Origin: Stictocephala bisonia
Lineage: Eukaryota > Arthropoda > Insecta > Hemiptera > Membracidae
Reading direction: 5' to 3'
Length of the DNA: 64,000 nt
NCBI GenBank assembly: GCA_035578905.1
Contig: JAQJVL010000102.1
Location: 62,001-126,000 of the forward strand
Made by a program: the position numbers and the translations under genes. The notes under the pieces are model-generated. The model saw only the letters and a list, made by a program, of their open reading frames with translations, searched no databases and was not told where the DNA came from. This document shows, piece after piece, positions 10,939 to 21,475 of the stretch. How positions within the stretch are numbered: the stretch's first letter is position 1; every line of letters begins with the position of its first letter.

Positions 10939-11070
10939 ATGGAAATTCGAAGAAGAGCGAGTAATCAGAATTATGTATGTTTCGTGTCCAGTCATTCCTT
11001 TTCCTTACGAAGAAACCACGGAACACGGGTCAAATGTTCAATTGAAATGATCCAATTTTCTTCCTTCAAA
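10939..11070 (+). CDS. Candidate first coding exon, unknown gene
   Basis: From ATG at 10939 the frame is open for 44 codons to a consensus donor AAA/GTAAGT at 11071. The product starts MEIRRRASNQNYVCFVSSHS and is rich in R, S and N, so possibly nuclear. No downstream exon was identified; the next kilobase is AT-rich with a SINE. The minus strand of the same segment also has a 28-codon open frame, so the coding strand is uncertain. No family recognised. Confidence 0.25.
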
Positions 11071-11439
11071 GTAAGTTTGCATATGAATATAAAATAAGTG
11101 AATAAATATTTAAGTTTTTGGCAGTTGAACATGCAGACGAATACATTGTTATTTATTCATAGTTCTGTTGTTTCTTGATATTTTTAACAAGTTAAATTTT
11201 ATAACTTGCATTGAACAGGCATATTCAGCTTATGCCTGTATTATTTTTGTTTATAATCTTTAAATTCATGAACAAATTATTTTAAGGTCTGGTCCTATCT
11301 ATATCGATTGCATGTTGCTTGCTGTTTATAAATTGATTCAATGAATTGAGAGCGAAACTTTTATCACTTAATGAATCAGTTACCGTTTGTATGCATCAAG
11401 TTCTAATAAAAACAGAAACAAACTTGTCAGGTATTTATT

Positions 11440-11612
11440 ATTATTTTTTTTTTTTTTTACTCCAGTGGCATTTTGAACCTGCTATTCAAATGTTGTTGAG
11501 GGAACAGGGTACAAATCCACTATGGCAAATTTAAGAGGACCACTCGGGATCGGATCCCGTAACCATCTGCGTATGAAGCAGACATGCTAACCACTAGGCT
11601 AGCAAGAGGTAT
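11440..11612 (-). repeat. tRNA-derived SINE
   Basis: Read on the minus strand from about 11612, the sequence has an A-box-like TAGCCTAGTGGTTAGCATG, an anticodon-arm-like stem around TTCATAC (CAT, as in tRNA-Met), and a B-box-like GGATCCGATCCC. A 70 bp unrelated body and a 15-base A tail (about 11443-11458) follow. Similar flanks (GGTATTTATTATT and GGTATATTATT) may be the target duplication. The A tail and body argue against a functional tRNA. Confidence 0.65.
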
Positions 11613-11635
11613 ATTATTTGTTTTTATTATTACTA

Positions 11636-12372
11636 ATGCAGTTTCTTGCCACCGAACAAAACTGAAAATTTTTGCTTGATATGGGTCTAAAATTAGCTGT
11701 ATTTTCACGAGATATGCTTTTTATTCCGCGAAAATCACTATATTACAGAAAAATAAAAAACTCATTACCACAACTTTTAGTATTTTTGACTTATTTCCGT
11801 TAATTTAAATAATATTTTAATCATCTTTCTTATGTGTTTTTTGCGCTGAATACGAATTTGAAAACTAGTTCGATTTATTACAATTATTTCTTGAGTTATA
11901 ATGGAAAACTACTTTCGCGGCGAATCACGTTTAACGGCTACTACGCGATCATGATATAAAACAAATAAATCATCACAAAAACTGAATTCACCTATATTCC
12001 CGCCGAATTAACGGCCGGCAGGCTATAATGGAGGCCAAACGCCTGATTTTAACGCAAATTACGAAATTTTGTTGAGTAAATAGACAATTAAGATAAGTTA
12101 GGTTAGTAAAAATGCATTTTTCGGACTGAATAAATAATTATACTGCAAAACCAATTATATATTCGTGTTCATCGTAAAAAATTGTGAAATGAAAAAAAAA
12201 TAATGATTTTTTTAAAAAAGTTGGTTTTTCACTCTAAGATAAAAAACTAGTTTTTCGATTTTTCGGGGAAAATGAGTTTTCCGCGGGTGGAATCAAATTC
12301 CCAAAGATATATAAACTGATATTTCACAACTTTTTCGACACGAAATTGCATTTTCAGAGGAGGCAAGAAAGT
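11636..12372. repeat. Module beta plus module alpha, direct orientation
   Basis: A beta copy (about 11640-12020) is followed directly by an alpha copy (12025-12372) in the same order as at 8281-9025, with the same GC-rich junction (GGCCGGCAGGC). This two-module arrangement is probably the basic unit of the family. Confidence 0.65.
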
Positions 12373-12399
12373 GATTAATATTATAAACATAATAAAGGT

Positions 12400-14340
12400 A
12401 ATAATAAACAAACAAGGTCACTTAGGACAACAATGCAGGATGTGTTTTTCTTTATCTGCTATTTCATATAATCCTGAGTTACGTGTGTCAGCCTCCGATG
12501 ATCCACTTGCCAACCTTGATGATGCCCATTCCGCCTTGGTAACTGATATTCAGAACTATCAAAGTCTGACTCAAACGCCACATACTCTAGTCCCTGCCTA
12601 TTAAAGATGCAACTTTCAGGCGGTTTACAACTGGATCCAAAGACAGCCGAAACATGATACTTCTCCTGTGGTCGATATTAAGGAATCTTTTGGAACCTTC
12701 GCGTGATGGCCCAGTTACGGAACAGGGATTGAGAAAGTAAGTAGAGAACTGCACCTAAAGTCAAGTGATTGAATTCTGTCTACATGGCTTCTAAAAAATC
12801 TCACCCATATTATACCTCTGGAACATCTGATAAATCTCTCTTTTTAACAGGAATTCCCTTCCATATTAAAATGCAAAGTGACTACATTTTCAAAAGGGAT
12901 CCAGCATCCATACAAATTACCGACCTTTTCAATTTGCCAATAAGAAAGTCTTGAGAAGCTGTACTTATCCCGTAGGGTAACTTCTTAGAAAAATACAATC
13001 TCATTTCGGGAAAGGGTCAATTGGATTCGAAATGGTCTATCAACATTCGCAGTCGTGAATTTGGTTGAGAAAATGAGAGAGCTTGGAGAAGAAAGGCCAC
13101 ACTTAGTGTGTTCTGGACCCTCCAAGGCTCTTTGACTGATGTTCCATATCTTCTTAAGAAAATGCATGCCACGGAATCCGCGGAATTCCACTCGAGTGGC
13201 TTGAGTCATTTCTTAAGATAGATCACAATTGTTCAAATAATGAAGTACGATCCGGATCTAAAAATAAGTATGGAGTCCGCAGGATCATTCTTAGCCCCCT
13301 CTATTTTTGATCTATGTAAACGAAATTGGTTCATCACTGCAGCATGGGTAACTCTACAGTACGCTGTGACACACTGACTGCTTTGCTGAGAAAATTCAAA
13401 TGAGGATTTGGAATGCGGGCATTTATGAAATAAATAATTGCATCACACTTCCTAACAACTCTATCTTATATCAATCCAGAAAACACATGTATCAGTTTTG
13501 TCTGCGGCGTTGGCTCGAAGTTGGCCGACGGTCATATAAATAAACTGAATGAAAGACAACAATTAACTAAATCTTGGAATGCACCTGATGAGGCTGACTT
13601 GAATGTCACGTCGAAATTTGGTAAGAGAGTATCATCAGGCATTTATGCTTTGAAATTTAGCTAAATGCTGCCAACTCAGTTACTGATGACGGCTATACTG
13701 TTTGATCACCCTCAATTACCTATGGTTAGTGCTAAGGAAGAGTTCAAACACTAACTTTGACCAGAATATTAGAATTAAAAAAAAGGGCAGTTGATCATCT
13801 AAAATTGACTTTCGAGAGTCGTGCAGACTAAAATCAAATCTGTGACATTACCTTGCTCTACATTCTTGAGACTGTACATAATGGATAGGTATCACCGACT
13901 ACTATCACAAGAGACAGATATCACAAGAGACAACATGTCTAGAGGCAGGGACCATACCGAACTGTCGAATAGAACGGTAGTCTATGAACGCCTGCCTTCA
14001 CAGAGGGCGTTCGTAAGTCAACGGTTTACCAGAATTTACAAATGCTACAACTGCCAAGGCGTTCAAGGTCGTCTGAGAAGTTCTTTCAAAACAAGCATTA
14101 TAGTATAGACAATTCTTTGCTCATAACTAGGAGGGGGAAAAATCAATTACATTATAACCAAGTGATGTTGAAGAGGTCAATTGATGATGAGTGGAATTTT
14201 GTGTGGGTGTCAATATTGTATGTTTGAAAGGTGAATTTTTTAGAATGGAGGCAAAAAAACAAAAAATTTGACTTTTGCAATACAATGTTCATATTTTCCA
14301 ATGCAATAAAAGTTTTATTATTATTATTATCTATCTTCAA
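12400..14340 (+). pseudogene. Decayed LINE, reverse transcriptase and C-terminal region
   Basis: Order along the plus strand: RT fingers and palm starting near 12850 (IFKRDPASIQITDLFNLPI), an FGF-like and GLST segment near 13030, a core corresponding to motif A near 13100, motif B-like GSFLAPSIF near 13280, then thumb and C-terminal sequence (RRG-RDHTELSNRTVVYERLPSQ near 13960) and a TTA-rich tail at 14315-14333. Frames change repeatedly and stops are frequent, so it is long dead. The strand is set by motif order. The clade is not assigned. The 77-codon frame at 12371-12604 may be its 5' part or unrelated. Confidence 0.75.
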
Positions 14341-14344
14341 TATT

Positions 14345-15040
14345 GAATAAACAAGCACAAACTTGTATTTTACAAATGGAGGAATGTATAACTTTGAGCT
14401 ACGAACAACTTCGTTGCAGATGTTTCGTATCTGTCCATCTGTTACCTACTAGAGGCATGAAGCAAAATAATCATCTGGATGAAAAACCCGATGAATGAAA
14501 TAGCCATCGGATAAAACATCCGATGAATAATTTCAGTCGTTTGTCACAATGATCAGCTGTTGCATTATAAGTGTAATAGTTACCTGTTTTTAACGCTCGG
14601 GTTTTTAAAAGTTTTAATTGTGTTAAAAGTTTATTTTTTGTTATTAATTGCAATATTAGTGATATTGAATACCTATTTTGTGTTTTGTGTTTTTTCACCC
14701 ATTATTGTTAAAATAACGAAAGGGTCTTTGTTTAAACTTGCTTACCTAAGCATAACCAAAAAACAAAAATGGCTGCCGTGTTTATTTTCCCCTTCCCAAT
14801 CCTTTGTCAACAAGCCTAAATCGTTGATTTAACGTCCAAACACTACAGAATAAAATGAAAACATTGATCAAGTTTTCCAAAGACCACCAAAAAAAAAAAC
14901 AGTCAAAAATTTTATAAATCTACAGCCTAAAAGGTATGTCTTAGATACTAATCATGTGAAATCAAAACAAATTTAAATCACTATCATACCACAATACCTA
15001 TTGCTAATAAGAGAAAATGAGATACTGAAAAACAGCTACA
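14345..15040. other. Non-coding, possibly 5' region of the next LINE
   Basis: No motif seen. Contains a short CCGATGAAT direct repeat (about 14489 and 14519). It may be the untranslated leader of the Jockey-type element that follows. Confidence 0.35.
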
Positions 15041-15049
15041 AGTGAAGAT

Positions 15050-16920
15050 AAAATTTGTTAAACCCCCACCTATTTTTGCCCACGTTTTAAACAATCACCA
15101 GAAAATTTTCAAAGATAAAAAAAAATTAATTACTTGTGCGTTTTTTACTGAAGAAAAGGGCCATCTTTAAAAAAAATTTTAAACCTGATTTTTTAAAAAA
15201 AACTAAACGCAATTTTACAACGAATCAAATTGAAATATCAACGTTTCAGAAAAAAAATTACAGAAAAAGAAGCGAATTAAAAACGTTAGCCGCTCTCTTT
15301 CCCCAGGGGAAAATTAAGGATGGTTAAATCTTTCACAACTTTTGGGTTCTCACATAAATAGATTATTTAACAAGGAAAAAATTCCTTTCCCTTTTGTCAT
15401 CCCTTTAGAAAAAATGAATCGGGAAAAAAGCATTTTTGAATTAAATAGATGGGGCTCCTGGTCATGTTGAGCCTAAAAAAAAGCCTAAAAATATGTCCCG
15501 GGTGTACTCGGATGTCAATTTTATGGTCACATAAAATTTTTGCAAGCCGGTCCCGGGATTGTAAAGTGAAATGCCAACTCTCTACTTCTTGTACAAGAAG
15601 AAGACCGACCCCCTGTATGTGTAAACTGTGGGGAGAATCATTCGGCCAATTTCAAAGGCGCAAATACATAAAGAATAAGCAAAGTAAAAAAGAAATGTTA
15701 TGGACCCCCATCACTCTCTACAAAGAGCACCGTTAAAAAAGTGCAGTACCGAAAAACACTGAATTTGAATAAAGTCCTTCACAAGCCCGCCCCCTTTTTT
15801 TTCCAATTCATACGCTCAAGCAGCTAAAAAGACGCAACAAATTCATCCCCAGACTGATTTCAGTGTTTTTAAAAACGACATACTAAACGGCAACTAACGA
15901 GGTACTTGAGGTGGCTCTAAACGAAAAATTAATTAGATTTAGTTAAGTCACCATGCATTCATTAAAAGATTTATCAATTTATTATTCACTGTTCCAAAAA
16001 TCACCCTAAAACATGCATCATACAAAATTAACAATCCTAAACTGGAATCTGATGGCTTAAAAGAGAAAAGAAGAATATTTTTCAGAGTTCATGGTTCGGC
16101 ATAACATCGATGTCGCCTGCATCACTGAGACGCACTTTGTCATAAATGAGCCCCTTTAAAATCCCCTGGATACTTTATCTACTAGAGAAGACAGGAATGC
16201 CACCCAATGCTTCGGGAGGAGTGGCAATTTTCATAAAAAGAATCCTCAACTCATCACAATATACTGTTGCCAAATCTTATTTCAGCTGAAGCTGTTGGTA
16301 TCAAAATTAGTTTGCAAAATGACCAGTCTTGTATGTTATTTCTGTTTACAAATCACCCAATCGACGTTTTCACCAACAAGATCTTTTAAATCTAAGTCAT
16401 GGTGACACTCCAACTCTTATCTTAGGAGATTTAAAATTGTAAACATCAAGTTTTGGGGTTGTAGGGCAACTAACCCGAATGGGATTCGCTTGTTAGTGCT
16501 ATGCATGAAACTCCAATATAAATATTTCATCTCCGTCTGACCCTATACCATTGGACAAAACATTTTCCATCCCGATATATTGGACATTAATCTTCATAAA
16601 AACTTTGGAGCTCCTATTCTACAAAAAGTAATCAGTGAGCTTGATTCTGACTATCTCCCTAATATTGTTAGTTTTTTTCATACAACCACTATTTTCTCCG
16701 CAAATTCCTAGACTGATAAATGGTCCAGTCGATTGGAATACATTCTGTGCAGAATTCGACAATCGCATGAAAGTTCCAATGGATTTATATTCAGTAAATG
16801 GCATTGACAGAGCAGTTCAAGACTTTTCAGAGTGTTTACAAATATCAGTCAAAAATGCAACTATCCGGAGATTCCCCCTACATGAAACAATTTTCTTCAT
16901 CCTCCTATGAGAATTATACA
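15050..16920 (+). pseudogene. Jockey-type LINE, gag and endonuclease remnant
   Basis: The first part (15050-15740) is a decayed gag-like ORF1 with CCHC zinc-knuckle remains at about 15490-15670 (a C-x4-H-I/T-K pattern, then a second knuckle reading roughly CVNCGENHSANFKG across a frameshift). The second part (16085-16900) is an AP-type endonuclease: NIDVACITETHF near 16105, a GDF-type site near 16425, and GCRATNPNG near 16465. These correspond to the metal-binding Glu and the GDFN motif. Many stops and frameshifts; the reverse transcriptase is missing. The gag-endonuclease order and knuckle pattern indicate the Jockey clade. Confidence 0.72.
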
Positions 16921-17011
16921 ATTAATTAGAGTAGAAGGGAAACAGTGACTTTGCAACGTCCCATGAGGAGTTTTCGTCATGTGAGCAGGTCGGGGGTGGG
17001 GGAAGGTCACG

Positions 17012-17383
17012 TGACCTTAATCGATTTTTAATGGGCTGTGATTTGATTTTGATTGATTTTGATTGACTTTGATTTGATTTTCATTGACCTTAATCGATTT
17101 TTAATGGGCTGTGATTTGATTTTGATTGACTTTGATTTGATTTTGATTGACCTTAATCGATTTTTAGTGGGCTTTGATTTGATTTTGATTGACTTTGATT
17201 TGATTTTGATTGACTTTGATTTGATTTTGATTGACCTTAATCGATTTTTAATGGGCTTTTATTTGATTTTGATTGACTTTGATTTGATTTTTATTGACCT
17301 TAATCGATTTTTAGTGGGCTTTGATTTGATTTTGATTGACTTTGATTTGACTTTGATTGACTTTGATTTGATTTTGATTGATT
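17012..17383. repeat. Minisatellite, about 63 bp unit
   Basis: A T/G-rich tandem array of GATTTGATTTTGATTGACTT blocks punctuated by CCTTAATCGATTTTTA and GGGCT. It is open in one plus frame as repeated DFDLILID/LNRFL, a by-product of a repeat unit divisible by three. It abuts the polymerase palindrome at 17384 exactly. Confidence 0.85.
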
Positions 17384-17711
17384 GGCGGTGTCTCCATGAT
17401 ACCCAACCGGTACGCCCAGGCCAACAACCCTTACTTACCCAACTTTGACAAGACAAAACCCACCAACTACCTACTTTATCTTGACTGTAATAATTTGTAC
17501 GAAACCAGTATGTCTGATAGACTCACAGAGTCTGGTTTTAAATGGACTGACCCTCAAGACATTGACTTTACAAAAGTACCCGACGACTCTGACATTGGAT
17601 ATATTTTAGAAGTCGACTTACACTACCCAGACCATTTACACGACTTACATTCTGACTTTCCACTGGCCCCCGAACGAAAAGTAGTGTACGACGTATTTTG
17701 TTTTGTCACAT
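17384..17711 (+). pseudogene. Family-B DNA polymerase fragment, left palindrome arm
   Basis: Duplicate of the C-terminal part of the polymerase fragment at 18583-20145. It contains the motif A region (YLDCNNLYETSM) and the following conserved GYILEVDLHYP block, then departs at about 17690 into inverted sequence. It has no start of its own; the frame joined to the minisatellite upstream is accidental. A fragment in an inverted duplication, not a functional gene. Confidence 0.8.
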
Positions 17712-17815
17712 AGAGTAGTTAGTAGTTTTTCGGTCTTGGCGGGTTTATAGTTGAGTTCATGAAGCAAGTCCTTACAGTAAAGGGAAAGCATGTCGTCCGT
17801 CACTACTTTTGATCA
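17690..17815 (-). pseudogene. Inverted polymerase segment, left arm
   Basis: Immediately after the motif A block the coding strand flips: the minus strand here, like the plus strand at about 18485-18602 in the right arm, reads TDDMLSLYCKDLLHELNYKP and on to DKTKYVVHY, which in related polymerases lies just downstream of the block that precedes it. So both arms carry the same internal inversion junction, which predates the palindrome. Confidence 0.6.
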
Positions 17816-17846
17816 TTATTCTTAATATTTACAACTCCTTTGCTAG

Positions 17847-18120
17847 GATGAGCAAGACTTTTAGGTGTTGGTATGTATGTTGATCAACAGATTTCCCCAG
17901 GAGTACAGTTCGGTACGTACCCTCTCCAACCGCAGCCGGCACCTCAAGAAGTGTAGCCCCGCTCACCTCAAGAGGAAAGCAGACGAGCCAGCCCCCTCCA
18001 CTTCCAAGGTTGCTCGCTTTGAGGTCGACCCCCAACCGTCAACCAGCACTTCCATCATTGATACCGTCCGCTCAACCATCGTATCGGCATACAATACGGC
18101 TAAGGTAGCAGTAGATCATC
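17847..18120 (+). pseudogene. Zinc-finger-like N-terminal ORF of the polymerase element, left arm
   Basis: From ATG at 17847 the frame gives a C-x2-C-like start (MSKTFRCWYVC) and stops. Shifted by one frame it continues with RHLKKC, a basic KRK stretch and a P/S/T-rich linker (PQPSTSTS). This looks like a C2H2 finger plus nuclear-targeting sequence, with one frameshift. In related elements such a region precedes the polymerase. Function is inferred. The right-arm copy is on the minus strand. Confidence 0.45.
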
Positions 18121-18149
18121 CTCCCCCGGAACGCCTTCTCGATCTCTTC

Positions 18150-18450
18150 GATACGGAGCTGCTTTCCTCCAATCAGATGATCTACTGCTACCATAGCCGT
18201 ATTGTTTGCCGATACGATGGTTGAGCGGACGGTATCAATGATGGAAGTGCTGGTTGACGGTTGGGGGTCGACCTCAAAGCGAGCAACCTTGGAAGTGGAG
18301 GGGGCTGGCTCGTCTGCTTTCCTCTTGAGGTGAGCGGGCCTACACTTCTTGAGGTGCCGGCTGCGGTTGGAGAGGGTACGTACCGAACTGTACTCCTGGG
18401 GAAATCTGTAGATCAACATACATACCAACACCTAAAAGTCTTGCTCATCC
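18150..18450 (-). pseudogene. Zinc-finger-like N-terminal ORF, right arm
   Basis: Inverted counterpart of the plus-strand copy at 17847-18120, with a handful of substitutions. It extends a little further through the palindrome spacer, reading HLIGGKQLRIEEIEKAFRGR before crossing into the other arm, so this copy preserves slightly more of the original protein. Confidence 0.45.
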
Positions 18451-18582
18451 TAGCAAAGGAGTTGTAAATATTAAGAATAATGATCAAAAGTAGTGACGGA
18501 CGACATGCTTTCCCTTTACTGTAAGGACTTGCTTCATGAACTCAACTATAAACCCGCCAAGACCGAAAAACTACTAACTACT

Positions 18583-20145
18583 CTATGTGACAAAACAAAA
18601 TACGTCGTACACTACTTTTCGTTCGGGGGCCAGAGGAAAGTCAGAATGTAAGTCGTGTAAATGGTCTGGGTAGTGTAAGTCGACTTCTAAAATATATCCA
18701 ATGTCAGAGTCGTCGGGTACTTTTGTAAAGTCAATGTCTTGAGGGTCAGTCCATTTAAAACCAGACTCTGGGAGTCTATCCGACATACTGGTTTCGTACA
18801 AATTATTACAGTCAAGATAAAGTAGGTAGTTGGTGGGTTTTGTCTTGTCAAAGTTGGGTAAGTAAGGGTTGTTGGCCTGGGCGTACCGGTTGGGTATCAT
18901 GGAGACACCGCCCCGGATCCCAGACTCGACAAAGAGGTGTTGGTCTATGTCAGTGAGTAGTTCAAGATGTACGTCTGTCATTTTTAACATGGAATTCCAT
19001 GCCAGTCCGGGGGCAGAGTAGACGTTACAGGGGTCAATCCCGTAGTAAGTCATACTAGTGGTTCTAAAATTTTCAAACACGTCTGCCAGTAATAGTACGT
19101 CTGTAAGTAAGTACAGGTCGTGGTACTGTTTCAAAGTGGTCATACCAAAGGTTGACCACACAGTCTGTGCGTGTAAGTAGTCTTCGTAAGTGATATGTGT
19201 TTTGGTCAGGTCGTTGTAGAAAGCCTCCTTGGGAGGCAGTTCAGTATCGTTAAATTTTGATTCGTCTGTCATGTACGTATAGGGAAAGACACCTTTGCGT
19301 AGAAGTAAGTCAGTGTTGGTCATACACTGCCCTAAAATTTTGAATTTTGATGCTCCGTCAGAAACTAAGTTGGATACGAGTGTGTCCAAAGAAGCGTTAA
19401 GGAATTGAAGTGAGTCCAAAAATCGTAAAGATTCAAGGGTGACTGAAATGTACCGCTCACTGGTTGTAGCGATGCATGACAGTTTTTCTTTTTTGAATTT
19501 ACCTAACCCTTGGATCAAGTGGTGGCAGTCATAACCTCTGAGGTTATGGAAAAAGACTGGAATGTGATCGGGAACTTTATAGTTTAAGTTACATGAATTG
19601 TGGGCGGGTCCCAAGAACTGTCCCGTTAGGTGATTATGGTTGGCCACTTTGTCTCCGTCTAAAGTTTTTTGACAAAGGTGACAGGTGGTAGCATTTTTGA
19701 AAACAATTTTGTCTTGTGGAGACATATTAATCGGAATGTTTTTATGAATAATTGGTAAGAGCTCTTTAGACTCCTCAATCAAACAATTTAGAAAAGTATC
19801 TACAACGTCGGGACCGCTATAGACTTTAGGATGTTTTACTGGTTTGCCATTACTGTCAATGATTACGTAACAAAAACCAGAGGGGACGTGATGGGCAGTG
19901 TTGGTCGTGTGTGACGTAGATGGGTCGTTAATTGTAGTAGGGAAAGGAACGACAAAGGACTCGAAGTCACAGTAAATAGTGAAGGGTACTTTATGGGTTA
20001 GTGTGTAGTTTTTAAAGGACATGTATTTTTCGTCATCAGTAGGAAGTCTGGCCTTTTGTGCACCGTGTGGTGAACACGAAGGTAAGTGGTTAGTAAGTAA
20101 GTCTTTATTCCAAAATCTGTGTAGGCAGTAGTCACAGTAGAACAT
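18583..20145 (-). pseudogene. Family-B DNA polymerase of a virus-like element, main fragment (520 codons)
   Basis: Replicative DNA polymerase of the kind carried by self-synthesising (Polinton/Maverick-related) elements and related viruses. Order from the N-terminus: C-x2-C zinc motif (FYCDYCLHRF), exonuclease I (YCDFESF, about residue 60), an inserted endonuclease VII-like zinc motif (CHLC ... ANHNHLTGQFLG ... CNLNYK, about 155-190), exonuclease II (FFHNLRGYDCHH), exonuclease III (YLLTDVLLLADVF) and polymerase motif A (YLDCNNLY, about 450). The frame then runs into the inversion junction and stops, so motifs B and C are missing: the exonuclease may be whole but the polymerase cannot be. Upstream frames 20196-20612 and 20495-20944 are earlier parts of the same gene, separated by frameshifts. 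Confidence 0.85.
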
Positions 20146-20195
20146 AGCTGAACGATGTTTAGTTAAGTGTGATAAAAGTCGGGACGTGTCGGTAA

Positions 20196-20612
20196 TCAGA
20201 CAGTAGTGGTGTCAGTAGTTAAAAGTAACAGGTTGATGTGGTGAGCTCTAAATTTTTCTTTGGTTATTCTTAGGGGGTAAATTTCGTCGTTTTCAAATCC
20301 AAAGACATTTACAGATAAAGCAGGGTTCAATTTTTCAAGTTTATCTAAATCGGTAATTTTGACAGGATAGCTAATCCCGGACATGTTTATATTATGTTCC
20401 AAGGATTTATAATAACTTACTCGTCTATTTCGGTCAGGGAACAATTGGGCAAGTACAGAGTATAGGAAACATTTATTGTCGTCATTTTTAACATTTATAA
20501 TTCCATGCATAGAGTTTGAGATTTTTTCGGGGTGGGTATGAAAGAAGAGGCGTACAGAGGTTGAAATTTTACAATAAACAAATCGAGTCGTAAAACATTT
20601 TCTATTACCCAC
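20196..20612 (-). pseudogene. Polymerase-element protein, second N-terminal segment
   Basis: Contains IINVKNDDNKCFLYSVLAQL and, further on, a VNVFGFEND block and HINLLLL, a module that precedes the family-B polymerase in this element family. The real segment probably begins near 20540, where the upstream frame ends. A one-base frameshift near 20205 separates it from the downstream frame, which resumes as HYCLITDTSRLLSHL just upstream of the polymerase zinc motif. Role unknown. Confidence 0.7.
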
Positions 20613-20944
20613 CCACTACCTTGACTTACCCACTTAGCCACGCTTTCTAAAATTTTGTCTGTAGCTTCAGAGTATTGTACATCTAGAGAATCGGAAGGTA
20701 ACAAAGGACGAGTTTTGCCGTGAAAGAATGGTGTTGTTGTGATTTCTTCGTTGTTAACAATTTTGGAAAATTTAATTTGTACCGCAAGGTACCATTTAAC
20801 TCCCCCGAGCCTGTTTAGGTGGTTATTTATTTCGGACATAATTTTATTTTTATGTACGGTCAGAACGGTAAGGAGGTCAGTTCCTGTGGTGTCGAACCGA
20901 CGGGAAATGGTCACAATATTGTGGTTTATGGCGTAGGATTCCAT
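20495..20944 (-). pseudogene. Polymerase-element protein, first N-terminal segment
   Basis: Likely start ATG at 20944; the frame is open further upstream to 21025, but that part is low-complexity. Conserved features: KWYLAVQIKF, a PFF-type block, and GSGWVIENVLRLDL followed by the YASSFIPTPKK region that normally leads into the INVKN module. The frame ends at 20495 after overlapping the next segment, which marks a frameshift at about 20520-20540. With the two downstream frames this was one gene of at least about 790 codons. Confidence 0.65.
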
Positions 20945-21206
20945 CTTTGATAATATTGAAACAAAATTAAATGATATTAATAGTAATTCAAATCGAATTA
21001 AAAGCTCAAAAGCAAGGGTATTCAAACTTTAGTCAATCAAACGTAAGGACTAATTATACTGTATACGGGACTTACTCTTGGTATATCACTTTCGAAATAC
21101 CGTACAGAGAACGGTGTCCAAAATATAATAAAGAGTTAAAGTATTACTGATATCGAGTGGGAGCAAAGTGAAGGTACGTCTGATCGGCGCGAGCGCAAGA
21201 GCAGAA

Positions 21207-21320
21207 GTGAGAAAGATTACGTGTGAGGGAGGCAACCAATCAGAGCGTAGCATTTAGGTGCGCACCAGACCAGTAGCCGACAGGTGAAGAGCGTACGAAG
21301 GTAGCCGACAGTCGCCGGAA
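21207..21320. repeat. End-type direct repeat, copy 1
   Basis: About 114 bp beginning GTGAGAAAGATTACG, including GGAGGCAACCAATCAGAGCG and GTAGCCGACAGTCGCCGGAA. Repeated in the same orientation at 22402-22515, probably terminal or subterminal sequence of the neighbouring element. Confidence 0.75.
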
Positions 21321-21330
21321 ACCCCCGAAG

Positions 21331-21475
21331 GTATTCTCCGAAACAATCAATAACGCTTGGATCCGGCAGGTGGCTTCCCCACTCTCCAAAACAATCAATA
21401 ACGTTTGGATCCGCCAGATGGCTTCCCCATTCTCCGAAACAATCAATAACGTTTGGATCTGGCAGGTGGCCGCTC
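21331..21475. repeat. 48 bp minisatellite, three copies
   Basis: Unit CCGAAACAATCAATAACG plus TTGGATCCGGCAGGTGGC recurs at 21338, 21386 and 21434. It is followed by a CTCTCGACCAATCAGAGG segment shared with about 23537. ORFs across it on both strands (21217-21483, 21240-21581, 21370-21573) are repeat artefacts. Confidence 0.8.

Larger units (their letters stand above)
17384..18912. repeat. 1.5 kb palindrome of polymerase-element sequence
   Basis: Two inverted arms, 17384-18120 and 18178-18912 (about 735 bp each, only scattered differences), flank a 57 bp spacer. The outer boundary of both arms is GGCGGTGTCTCCATGAT within the polymerase coding sequence. The right arm continues into the longer polymerase fragment; the left arm ends at the minisatellite. 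The near identity suggests recent formation or gene conversion, or replication through a fold-back end. Confidence 0.9.

Noticed and set aside
11530..11612. tRNA-Met gene
   Set aside because: Arms pair imperfectly and the segment is followed by a SINE body and A tail, so it is called a tRNA-derived SINE.
17053..17448. 131-codon plus-strand ORF DFDLILID...
   Set aside because: Created by the minisatellite unit length and joined by chance to the polymerase fragment; no natural protein.
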